33,990 bases of DNA from contig CALUNB010000028.1 of assembly GCA_944321885.1 (NCBI GenBank), positions 1-33,990 of the forward strand. Direction: 5' to 3'. This document shows, piece by piece, positions 1 through 7,414 of this stretch. The position numbers and the translations under genes are program-made. Source of the stretch: an uncultured Bacteroidales bacterium. GTDB lineage: Bacteria; Bacteroidota; Bacteroidia; Bacteroidales; P3. The notes under the pieces are model-generated. The model worked only from the letters and a program-made list of their open reading frames with translations, did not search any database and was not told where the DNA came from. How positions within the stretch are numbered: the first letter of the stretch is position 1; the number at the start of each line of letters is the position of its first letter.

Positions 1-14
1 TTGCTCATAATTAA

Positions 15-62
15 AAAGTGTGTCTGTAAAGTTAATCTCTTTTCCTTTTCTTGACACACTTT
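15..62. repeat. Inverted repeat (10-bp arms, 28-base spacer)
   Basis: The arms AAAGTGTGTC (15-24) and GACACACTTT (53-62) are perfect reverse complements. They lie just beyond the stop codon (61-63) of a short open fragment on the minus strand. This could be a terminator or part of an insertion-sequence end; no family is assigned. Confidence 0.4.
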
Positions 63-196
63 AGCTTACAGTCTCAAGGCAATGAATTTTAGGGTTTTCA
101 TATTGTATGTTATTATAATTGATGATTGCTGCCGCTTGCATTAAACCCTCTTTCACTCATCGGTTATAGGAAGAACATCTTATTCGGATAATCATT

Positions 197-379
197 TTAT
201 TTTTTGCTGTAACCTTCATAATAATACGATTGCTCAATCCCTTTGAAGATAACTTCTCGGTCATTGACCTTGTCGGTCAGCGCGGGTTGGAGCAATACAC
301 GAAGTTCCAAATCGTTGATTGGGCTTCGCTCCATAGCTTGTAGATAAAGGTCTTTATCAGTTTGTCTTCCTTCACCAGC
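197..379 (-). pseudogene. C-terminal fragment of an unidentified element gene
   Basis: This open fragment encodes about 60 residues, ends in a TAA at 197-199 and has a stop just upstream at 380-382. From its internal ATG (334) it reads [13 protein letters not shown] and ends in EGYSKK. It begins in a different frame at almost exactly the point (about 355-360) where the HTH protein at 277-621 stops resembling its family. The simplest reading is a deletion that joined the front of the HTH gene to the end of another gene. I do not recognise the source gene. Confidence 0.35.
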
Positions 380-621
380 TTATAGACATATTGGCGAGAA
401 ACACCCATCAGTCTGGCGGCTTGAGAAAAAGTAAAGTATTCCTGACTTTCCAGCTTTCTCTTTAACTCAAGCATTTCCTGAATTTCCCTGAGTTCCATTC
501 TGCGCTCCTTCATCCGGTGTTTATAGCCTCTTTTGGAGCATTGCGGGCTGCAATAATTTGTGGTAGTCTTTTTTGCCATGAAAGGCTTGCCGCACCACTG
601 GCAGATTCTTTTTACTTCCAT
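277..621 (-). pseudogene. Truncated zinc-finger/helix-turn-helix protein of a mobile element
   Basis: From the ATG at 621, which follows a GGAGG ribosome site nine bases upstream, the frame encodes 114 residues. Residues 7-28 hold a CxxC...CxxxC zinc-binding pair (CQWCGKPF, then CSPQCS). Residues about 62-82 form an excisionase-like HTH ([19 protein letters not shown]). From memory, relatives near integrases of Bacteroidales conjugative elements continue for well over 100 further residues. Here similarity stops after KLVKEDKL and the reading ends in unrelated sequence. The gene is therefore judged broken by deletion. Its likely former role was control of excision or transfer genes. The strong Shine-Dalgarno site contrasts with the chromosomal genes around it and fits an acquired origin. 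Confidence 0.6.
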
Positions 622-803
622 TTTGTTTGTCCTCCATATTTTCGTCAAACATGAACTTTCGTTGTTCGGGTAATTTCAGCCTTTGCGACCAGTAATAAAG
701 ACTGCGTTTTTATTTCCCTTTTTGTCTACTCACGTAAACCATTGTCAACACACGTCAACTACTGCGTCATCGTGACATCGGGGCAAATCCCGAAAATGTT
801 CCG

Positions 804-825
804 CGGTAGAAATACGGTAGAAAAA
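804..825. repeat. Tandem 11-bp repeat, possible integrase arm sites
   Basis: CGGTAGAAATA is followed directly by CGGTAGAAAAA. Short tandem repeats like this lie near the ends of elements integrated by tyrosine recombinases, where they act as arm-type binding sites. That role is inferred only from position. Confidence 0.3.
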
Positions 826-874
826 TATGGTGGACAACTATATCCGACTGCACATAGCCGGATTTTGGACAAAT

Positions 875-899
875 AAAAAACCGCTGAAAATCAGCGGCT
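875..899 (-). terminator. Rho-independent terminator of mnmE
   Basis: On the minus strand the perfect stem CCGCTGA/TCAGCGG with a three-base loop is followed by six T residues. It lies about 45 bases beyond the mnmE stop codon. Confidence 0.85.
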
Positions 900-942
900 T
901 CATTATAGTTGGTTCTAATTCGTTGCAGTTAATTGCGATATA

Positions 943-2337
943 TCACTTCCCTATACAAAACCGCGAAAACACATTGCCCAGAATATCGTCGGCCAAAATC
1001 TTGCCGGTAATCCGGCCCAAATGCTCGATGGCGGAACGGATATCCATGGCCAGCAGGTCGCCCGGAATCTCCATGTCAAGCCCCTCTTCCACCTTCCGTA
1101 AATCGGCCTGTACCAACCCCAAAGCCTCGTCATGGCGGGCATTGCTCACTACCAGCGTGTTCTCATCCGGCAAAACCGGCATCAACTCCCGCAAAGCATC
1201 CTCCAACAAGTCCAGACCAAGACCTTGCTTGGCAGAAATGTACAACACATCCCCCTCTCGGCCTACGGACAACCCCGCCTTGTCAATCTTGTTTGCCACC
1301 AAAACGACCGACGGCAGTTCCAAACCATCCTGACCGGCTTCCCGCCCCGGCTCACCCACTCCGGCAAGCGAAGCCAGATACCCGGCCACCTCCTCACGCG
1401 CTTCCTCCACGCCCATCGTCCCGGCATCGAACAAATAAAACCAGACCCTCGCCTGCCCCATTTTCCTCAAAGTCCGTTCAATCCCCATGCGTTCCACCTC
1501 ATCCGGACTTTGCCTCAAACCCGCCGTGTCGATGAAACGGAACTTCATGCCCTCCACCTGCCAAACCTCCTCAATCGTATCCCGAGTCGTACCCGGCACA
1601 TCACTGACCAAAGCCCTTTCCTCATGCAGCAAAGCGTTCAACAAAGTACTTTTACCCGCGTTCGGCTTGCCGATAATCGCCACCGGAATCCCCTCCTTGA
1701 TCGCATTTCCCAAACGGAAAGAAGCCCGCATCGCATCCACCTTCGACCCGATTTCCCGCAAAAGTTCCCGCAAACGGGTACGGTCGGCAAACTCCACATC
1801 TTCCTCCCCGAAATCCAATTCCAACTCGACAAGGCTTGCAAAATCGAGCAACTTCAACCTCAGGTTTTCAATTTCCGAAGAAAAACCGCCACGCAACTGC
1901 CGCAAAGCCAAATCATGAGCCGCCTTGGTCTCGCCCGCTATCAAATCCGCGACCGCTTCCGCCTGGCTCAAATCCATGCGCCCGTTCAAAAACGCCCGCT
2001 TGGTGAACTCCCCTGCCTCGGCCAAACGTACCCCCAAGACCGACAAAGCCCGCATCAAGCGTTGCACGATATAAGGCGAACCATGCACCGCGAACTCCAC
2101 CACATCCTCCCCCGTATAGGAACGAGGCGCCTTGTAATAAGCCACAACCGCCTGGTCTATAATCCCTTCCTCGTCCTTCAACGTACTCAGTTTCAAAGTG
2201 TGCGACCCCATCCGGGCCACCGAAGCGCCCCCCAAGGAAGCCGCAGCCACCAAAGCCGACGGCCCGCTCACCCGGACCATCGAAACCCCGCCCTTGCCCG
2301 CCGGTGTCGCAGGCGCACAAATCGTATCTACTTGCAT
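943..2337 (-). CDS. mnmE: tRNA modification GTPase MnmE (TrmE)
   Basis: This 464-residue protein is the GTPase partner of MnmG. Together they add the carboxymethylaminomethyl group at U34 of certain tRNAs, using a formyl-folate cofactor. The start at 2337 is chosen because MQVDTICAPATPAGKGG matches the usual N terminus of the family; an ATG at 2355 would add six residues. Visible parts are the folate-binding N-terminal domain with EFAVHGSPY, the G1 loop GKPNAGKST, the G3 motif DTAG, the G4 motif NKID and the obligatory C-terminal CIGK. Length is normal. The gene has its own terminator (875-899), and its 3' end borders mobile-element debris. The mnmE/trmE 3' end is a known integration site for genomic islands such as SGI1. 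Confidence 0.95.
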   Translation of the reverse strand: MQVDTICAPATPAGKGGVSMVRVSGPSALVAAASLGGASVARMGSHTLKLSTLKDEEGIIDQAVVAYYKAPRSYTGEDVVEFAVHGSPYIVQRLMRALSVLGVRLAEAGEFTKRAFLNGRMDLSQAEAVADLIAGETKAAHDLALRQLRGGFSSEIENLRLKLLDFASLVELELDFGEEDVEFADRTRLRELLREIGSKVDAMRASFRLGNAIKEGIPVAIIGKPNAGKSTLLNALLHEERALVSDVPGTTRDTIEEVWQVEGMKFRFIDTAGLRQSPDEVERMGIERTLRKMGQARVWFYLFDAGTMGVEEAREEVAGYLASLAGVGEPGREAGQDGLELPSVVLVANKIDKAGLSVGREGDVLYISAKQGLGLDLLEDALRELMPVLPDENTLVVSNARHDEALGLVQADLRKVEEGLDMEIPGDLLAMDIRSAIEHLGRITGKILADDILGNVFSRFCIGK

Positions 2338-2376
2338 GATTGATTGTTTTTCCATGGAACGCAATAGCCCATTCTC

Positions 2377-2411
2377 AAAAGGGAAGCCTCCCCAAAAAGG
2401 GAAGCCTCCCC
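2377..2411. repeat. Two tandem 18-bp GC-rich units upstream of mnmE
   Basis: GGGAAGCCTCCCC occurs at 2381-2393 and again at 2399-2411, separated by A-runs. Each unit can fold on itself (GGG/CCC). They lie just upstream of the mnmE start on the minus strand. Confidence 0.7.
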
Positions 2412-2450
2412 AAACAAAAGGGATAATCCAACTCCAGCGAGGATTTGTCC

Positions 2451-2625
2451 TCAAAAAACCTCCTTCCGGGTCGTCCGCCTACAAATCTGCTTTACACAAT
2501 ATCGTGGGCATGCCGGAGTCCCGCTCAAAAAACTTGCTTCGGGTCGCCCGCCTATACAAATTCGTTTTACACAACATCGTGGGCATGCCGGAGTCCCGCT
2601 CAAAGACTTGCTTCGGCGCACCCTC
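2451..2625. repeat. 75-bp tandem repeat between hpf and mnmE
   Basis: A 75-bp unit starting TTTACACAA at 2491 recurs at 2566, with a diverged partial copy at 2451-2490. The conserved core is ATCGTGGGCATGCCGGAGTC. Because 75 is divisible by three, the repeat is open in several frames, but no frame has gene-like features. The 518-base spacer 2338-2855 holds this repeat, the 18-bp units and a hairpin terminator, and no gene that I can support. Confidence 0.8.
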
Positions 2626-2653
2626 CCATACAACTAAAAACAAAAAGACACAA

Positions 2654-2702
2654 AAGAGCGGCTTCATCAGGACCCTGACCAAGCCGCTCTTTCATTCCAG
2701 CC
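2654..2702. terminator. Strong hairpin, probable bidirectional terminator (hpf)
   Basis: The stem AAGAGCGGCTT (2654-2664) pairs perfectly with AAGCCGCTCTT (2691-2701). On the minus strand, the direction of hpf, the hairpin is followed by a T-rich run, so it probably ends the hpf transcript about 155 bases after its stop codon. Confidence 0.75.
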
Positions 2703-2855
2703 GTACAAACAGCCTCTTGCCCTGTGCATTCATCCGGAACCCGGTCCAACACGCGCCACCCAAATACTTGCCAGAGTCACCCCCGACCAAGCCTCCTGAG
2801 ACGCCCCACCGGTTTCCACCCGAAGCCCGGACAAACGACAAAGGCCAACTTCCTT

Positions 2856-3152
2856 TTATTTATGCCATTTGTCCTTGAGTTTGTCCACTTGCTTCTTCAA
2901 GGCGTCCACGCATTGGTCGACCGCCTCTTCAAAGGTGTCGCATTGCTTGGAAGCGAACAAATCGTCACCGGCAATGACAACCCGGACATCGGCAACCTTG
3001 TTACAAACATCGTGATCCTTGTCCACCTTCAAGGTGACATCCGCCTTGATGGCCTGTGGGAGAAGTGTTTCCACCTTCTTTACCTTTTTGTCGATAAATT
3101 CCAACAACGCACTCGTCGGTTTAAATTTAACCGCATTTACAGACACTTCCAT
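2856..3152 (-). CDS. hpf: Ribosome hibernation-promoting factor, short form (HPF/RaiA family)
   Basis: This 98-residue protein belongs to the HPF/RaiA/YfiA family, which binds the decoding centre of the small ribosomal subunit and silences ribosomes in starvation. The start MEVSVNAVKFKPT and the segment LEFIDKKVKKVE match the family, with a conserved beta-strand core followed by a long C-terminal helix (FEEAVDQCVDALKKQ). It lacks the C-terminal dimerization domain of long-form HPF. In many Bacteroidales hpf sits directly downstream of xerC, as here. In those genomes, tRNA genes and tuf often follow; here mnmE does instead. The 293 bases between xerC and hpf hold no clear gene. Confidence 0.9.
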   Translation of the reverse strand: MEVSVNAVKFKPTSALLEFIDKKVKKVETLLPQAIKADVTLKVDKDHDVCNKVADVRVVIAGDDLFASKQCDTFEEAVDQCVDALKKQVDKLKDKWHK

Positions 3153-3445
3153 GACTCAGTTTTTTTTGCTTCCAACAAGACGTAAAAGACAAAAGCCGAA
3201 AACCGGGGTCCCGAATCCTTCAAGTCCGCATGGCGTATAACCCGGACCGGGATTTCTGCCGGTCTTTTTTTCCCGGCCATCTTGCCTTTCCCGCCTCCTT
3301 GGAAACGGTTATTATTAGTTGCGAAGACTTTAGAGAGAGGCATCCCTCGGATACCGCCCCAAATCTTGCCTAAAGTTACGATTTTTTCCGGTACGTCCGG
3401 CATCCCGCCCGGTTTTTAACGTTTGTTAACAGGGGAACCCAATCC

Positions 3446-4522
3446 CTATGCCCTCGGATGCGCCTTCTGGTAGGATTTCTTCAGTTTTTCTATCGTATTA
3501 TGCGTATAAACTTGGGTCGAAGCCAAGGAGCCATGCCCCAACAGCTCCTTGACCGCGTTCAAATCCGCTCCCTCGTTCAACAAATGCGTGGCGAACGTAT
3601 GCCGCAACACATGCGGGCTGCATTTCGACAGGTTCGTATAAAGATGCAGGCACTTCTTGACAATGTAGTAAACCGTGGTACGAGGCATGGGCAAGCCTTT
3701 CTCCGTAACGAAAAAACGGGAAAACAAAGGCTCCGGAGAGCGGTTCGTAGCCGGTTCAGGTCCACCATCCGTTAATCCGGATTCCCCCTCCGTTGCTCGG
3801 AGTCCACCATCCGTTAACCCGGATTCCCAATCCGTTGGCCGAAGTCTCCCATCCATCAATCCCTCCCCTCCATCCACAACCTTCTCCAAGACGGCTCCCG
3901 GTATCCCCCGTTCTACATTCCCCGTCTCCTTCAACGCATCCCTCAAACGACGGTAATGCCTGATTTCTTCCAACAAGGCGGAAGCAATCGGGACAATCCT
4001 CTCCTTGTTCCGTTTCCCAAGAACCTTGATTCGCCCCGAAGCCGTATCCACATCCGAGTCCCGCAAACCGATTAATTCGGCCAAACGTATCCCGGTTCCA
4101 TAGAAAAGCTCCACAATCAGATAGTTGCGATAGGCCTCGAAATCATCTCCGTCCACCTCCTGCTTGCCGATGGCCGCCATCCGGCTTTCCTCCACAAAGA
4201 CCGGCAAACGCTTGGGCATCTTGGGCAAAGGCAGGTAGGTCGTCGGATTGACCCGGATCCACGAGCGCTTCAAGGCATACTTGTAAAAAGACTTCAAGCT
4301 CGAAGCCTTGCGGTGGATGCTCGAAGCCGAAAAGCCTTGCTCCACCAAGTCAACAACATAGGAACGGAGTTCATCCGTCCCGACCTCCAAAAGACCACAA
4401 TCGTAATGCTCTTTCAGATAACGCTCGAATTCATCCAAATCCGCCATGTAGGCCTTGACCGTGCAAGGCGAATACCGTCTTTCGGCCTGTATGTAATCTA
4501 AAAATTGCTGACGGAGTTCCAT
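3446..4522 (-). CDS. xerC: Tyrosine recombinase XerC with a repeat-containing insert
   Basis: This 358-residue site-specific recombinase should act with XerD at dif to resolve chromosome dimers. The start at 4522 (MELRQQFLDYIQAERR) fits the family; an upstream ATG at 4558 would add 12 odd residues. An N-terminal core-binding domain is followed by the catalytic domain with Arg in GTGIRLAEL, Lys in GKRNKER, HxxR in HVLRHTFATH, His in LLGHGS and the nucleophile Tyr in TQVYTHN. All catalytic residues are present. The oddity is an extra stretch of about 60 residues between the catalytic Lys region and the LFSRFFVTEKG strand. It contains a 14-residue repeat (GLTDGGLRATEGES type) encoded by 42-bp tandem DNA repeats. 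Typical XerC proteins are about 300 residues. Confidence 0.93.
   Translation of the reverse strand: MELRQQFLDYIQAERRYSPCTVKAYMADLDEFERYLKEHYDCGLLEVGTDELRSYVVDLVEQGFSASSIHRKASSLKSFYKYALKRSWIRVNPTTYLPLPKMPKRLPVFVEESRMAAIGKQEVDGDDFEAYRNYLIVELFYGTGIRLAELIGLRDSDVDTASGRIKVLGKRNKERIVPIASALLEEIRHYRRLRDALKETGNVERGIPGAVLEKVVDGGEGLMDGRLRPTDWESGLTDGGLRATEGESGLTDGGPEPATNRSPEPLFSRFFVTEKGLPMPRTTVYYIVKKCLHLYTNLSKCSPHVLRHTFATHLLNEGADLNAVKELLGHGSLASTQVYTHNTIEKLKKSYQKAHPRA
3760..3863. repeat. 42-bp tandem repeat inside xerC
   Basis: Units begin at 3760, 3802 and 3844 (about 2.5 copies). They contain GTCCACCATCCGTTAA or close variants. The length is a multiple of three, so the xerC frame is kept and each unit adds 14 residues. 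Confidence 0.85.
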
Positions 4523-4566
4523 ATAAAGGATTTTTATACCGGAGGGAACACCCGGCAAAACCGTAG

Positions 4567-4574
4567 CTAAGATA
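4567..4574 (-). promoter_or_regulatory. Possible -7 element for xerC
   Basis: On the minus strand, TATCTTAG differs by one base from the Bacteroidota -7 pattern TAnnTTTG, and a TTTG lies 17 bases upstream. It is 45 bases from the chosen xerC start. This is weak evidence. Confidence 0.3.
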
Positions 4575-4803
4575 CAAAGAAGTCAACGAAGCAAACTCCA
4601 TTTTGTCTTCTGGAAGCATTCTGTCAGCGTTGAAAGTTTGGACTTGCCAAGCGACTTGAAGCTGCGCTCGACAAAGGGTCCTTTGGAATATTCTCCAATT
4701 CCACGGCATTCTGTAATTTTACAAAATTTTCCAGGACCCTACAGGCAAGCCTAAAGTCTTGTCTTGCAAACCAAGAAGCTGTTTAAAGCTAAAAACACCC
4801 CTT

Positions 4804-7386
4804 ATGGCATACCAACCCGGAATCGACCTGCACACCATCGAGCAGGAAGTATTGGCTATCAGCGACAAAGCCGCCGCTTTCATCCGCGAGCAAGCACAAA
4901 AAATCAGTGCCGAGGATGTTGAAATCAAAGGCAGCCACGACTATGTGACCTATGTGGACAAGACCTCCGAAAAGATGCTCGTGGAAGGCCTCAAACGCAT
5001 CCTTCCCCAGGCCGGGTTCATCGCGGAAGAAGGCACGGAAAAACAAGAGGGAGAACGCTATAACTGGATTGTGGATCCTCTGGACGGGACCACCAATTTC
5101 ATCCATGGCATCCCTTTCTACTGCATCAGTATAGCCTTGCAAGACAAACTGGCCCGGGAGCTTCCGCCCAACCCTTATGCCGACGGCCAACAAGAGCCTG
5201 GGAACCCGAACTCCTCCGAACAGGACTCGTCCGAACCAAATTCTCCCGAACAGAACCTGCCCGAAAAGAATCCGTCCCCCTCGGATTCGCCTGCAAAGGA
5301 AGCCGGAAACCTGCCCTCCATTACCTCTAAAGCCATTCCCGAAGGGGAAATCATCCTCGGATTGGTCCATCATATCAGCATGGACGAAAAATTCCATGCC
5401 ATTTGGGGTGAACCGGCACGGCTCAACGGGAAACCCATCCGGACAAGTCCCATGCAAGACCTGGACACCAGCCTGATTGTCACCGGATTTCCTTACTACG
5501 ACTTTGAACGCTTGGACGGCTACATGCAACTGTTGCAGGAGAGCATGCGCTCCACCGCCGGGTTGCGCCGCTTAGGTTCTGCCGCCCTTGACTTAGCCGC
5601 CGTGGCAGCTGGACGGAGCGAAGCCTTCTTTGAATACGGGCTCAAACCTTGGGACGTGGCAGCCGGGCAATTCCTTGTCAAACAGGCGGGTGGAAAAGTT
5701 TGCGATTTCGCCGGCGGGAACCATTACCTGCATGGACGTGAAATCGTTTGCGGGAACCCGGGCATCCTTCCTAAATTCCTCAAAATGTTGCAAAAGTTCG
5801 TACCAAGCCACTTTCTACCCACCCTCTGCCTATGCCTTTCCTTCCTGCTGCCCTTGAACGCTGCCCAAGCCATGGAATGCGGGTTCCAAGCCTTTGAAAC
5901 CGAATCCAGCACGGAAATCCGGAACGAAAACGAGAGCGGAATCCTCTACGATACCCTCGCCGAAGCCCCCACAACCGAGATTTCCACTACGGAAGCTCCC
6001 ACAGCCGGGTCTCCTGTGACAGAACCGCTCGCAACGGAAACTTCCTCAAGCGGAAACTCCTCGGCCAAAGCTTCCCAAGAAACACTCTACCGTTTCGTCC
6101 TTGACGACGACATCGGTCCGGCAGCGGCCCGTATCGTGACCAAAGCCTTGCAGGAAGCGGAAGAAGCCAAGGCCAGCCGCATTTTCTTCGAACTCAACAC
6201 CTTCGGCGGGACACTCAAGGAAGCCGACGAAATCCGCACCCTGCTTTTGGAATGCCCCATTCCTACCTTGGTCTATATCAATATCAACGCTGCTTCCGCC
6301 GGTGCGCTGATTTCCATTGCCTGCGACAGCATCTACATGAACCCTGCCGGAAGCATCGGAGCGGCTACCGTGGTGGATGCCAACGGGGAAATCCAAGCCG
6401 ACAAATACCAATCCTATATGCGGGCCATGATGCGGGCCACTGCCGAAGCCACAGGGCGGAATCCCCGGATTGCCGAAGCCATGGTGGACGAACGCATCCA
6501 TGTCCCCGGCATCAGCGACAGCGGCAAAGTCCTGACATTCACCGCCAAGGAAGCCCTGCAACACCAGTATTGCCAAGGGATTTACCCCGATGCCGAAAGC
6601 ACATTGCAGGCCTTGGGCTTGGACCAAGCGCCTCAAATCCGTCAGGAATTGAAAGCGTCCGACAAGATTATCAACTTCTTGGTCAATCCGTTTGTGAGCG
6701 GAATCCTGATCATGATGATTATCGGGGGTATCTATTTCGAACTCCAAACTCCCGGTATCGGGTTCGCCTTGGCCATCTCCATTTTAGGTTGCCTCCTCTA
6801 TTTCGCGCCCCATTACATGGAAGGCTTGGCCAGCCATTGGGAAATCCTGATTTTCCTTATCGGTATCGTGTTGATTATCGTGGAAATCTTTGTCACACCC
6901 GGTTTCGGAGTAGCGGGAATCAGCGGCATTTTCCTGGTCTGTGCCGGGCTCACGCTCGCCCTGATTGACAATTGGGGGCTGCATTTCCGATTCGTCAACC
7001 CGATGAAGTTCCTCGAAGCGGCCGCCGTGGTCGTGGTCAGCACGGTACTCACCTTGATTATCGGTTACAAACTAAGCCTCCGCCTTTTCGGCAGACGGGT
7101 CCGGGGGCATGCGCTCGCTCTCGACAGCGAACAAAAGCGGGAAGAAGGCTATGTCTCGGTTTCCAACCTCTCCTCCTACCAAGCCTTGGTGGGGAACGAA
7201 GCGGTGGCAGAAAGCGTGCTGCGGCCTTCGGGCAAAATCCGGATTGGAACCGATTTGTACGATGCCACCTCGGAAGCCGGGTATGTGGAACGCGGGCAAA
7301 GGGTCCGCATCATGCGCTTTGAAAACGCCCAATTCTTTGTCCGGAAGCTCAGTACAGACCCAGCCGAAAACAACACAAATAAATGA
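4804..7386 (+). CDS. In-frame fusion: inositol-monophosphatase-like domain plus NfeD/ClpP-class membrane protease
   Basis: One uninterrupted 860-residue frame joins two normally separate proteins. Residues 1-327 are an inositol monophosphatase/SuhB-family Mg2+-dependent sugar phosphatase with AEEGTEK, DPLDGTTNF (91-99) and PWDVAAG (282-288). This domain carries an extra Pro/Ser/Glu/Asn-rich insert at about 116-181. Residues 328-356 look exactly like a start Met plus signal peptide (MLQKFVPSHF..., then a Leu/Cys-rich core and AAQA). A Thr/Glu/Ser-rich linker (about 363-425) leads to a ClpP-like domain with the catalytic Ser in NAASAGALIS (S498). About five membrane segments (630-755) and a C-terminal NfeD OB fold (796-848) follow. 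No stop codon separates the halves. Internal initiation at 5785 could still make the protease alone. The U32 gene follows 28 bases later. Confidence 0.9.
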   Translation: MAYQPGIDLHTIEQEVLAISDKAAAFIREQAQKISAEDVEIKGSHDYVTYVDKTSEKMLVEGLKRILPQAGFIAEEGTEKQEGERYNWIVDPLDGTTNFIHGIPFYCISIALQDKLARELPPNPYADGQQEPGNPNSSEQDSSEPNSPEQNLPEKNPSPSDSPAKEAGNLPSITSKAIPEGEIILGLVHHISMDEKFHAIWGEPARLNGKPIRTSPMQDLDTSLIVTGFPYYDFERLDGYMQLLQESMRSTAGLRRLGSAALDLAAVAAGRSEAFFEYGLKPWDVAAGQFLVKQAGGKVCDFAGGNHYLHGREIVCGNPGILPKFLKMLQKFVPSHFLPTLCLCLSFLLPLNAAQAMECGFQAFETESSTEIRNENESGILYDTLAEAPTTEISTTEAPTAGSPVTEPLATETSSSGNSSAKASQETLYRFVLDDDIGPAAARIVTKALQEAEEAKASRIFFELNTFGGTLKEADEIRTLLLECPIPTLVYININAASAGALISIACDSIYMNPAGSIGAATVVDANGEIQADKYQSYMRAMMRATAEATGRNPRIAEAMVDERIHVPGISDSGKVLTFTAKEALQHQYCQGIYPDAESTLQALGLDQAPQIRQELKASDKIINFLVNPFVSGILIMMIIGGIYFELQTPGIGFALAISILGCLLYFAPHYMEGLASHWEILIFLIGIVLIIVEIFVTPGFGVAGISGIFLVCAGLTLALIDNWGLHFRFVNPMKFLEAAAVVVVSTVLTLIIGYKLSLRLFGRRVRGHALALDSEQKREEGYVSVSNLSSYQALVGNEAVAESVLRPSGKIRIGTDLYDATSEAGYVERGQRVRIMRFENAQFFVRKLSTDPAENNTNK

Positions 7387-7414
7387 AAAACAAACACCCT
7401 TAGCATCATCACGA

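Larger units (their letters stand above)
1..830. mobile_element. Degraded mobile-element remnant next to the mnmE 3' end
   Basis: This stretch looks clearly more AT-rich than the rest of the window and holds only broken coding pieces: a truncated zinc-finger/HTH gene (277-621), an out-of-frame C-terminal fragment (197-379) and a short open fragment ending at 61. The HTH family is typical of the integration modules of Bacteroides conjugative and mobilizable elements. The spacer at 804-825 has a tandem 11-base repeat of the kind found near tyrosine-integrase attachment ends. No integrase or transposase gene is intact here. The right boundary is uncertain (about 750-940). The element may continue to the left of the window. 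Confidence 0.5.

Noticed and set aside
2198..2878. 226-residue frame across the 75-bp repeat
   Set aside because: It is open only because the repeat is a multiple of three and GC-rich; it overlaps mnmE and hpf on the opposite strand and has no domain.
3137..3403. 88-residue frame upstream of hpf
   Set aside because: It overlaps the hpf start in another frame and resembles no family; the S21 or tRNA genes often found near hpf were looked for and not seen.
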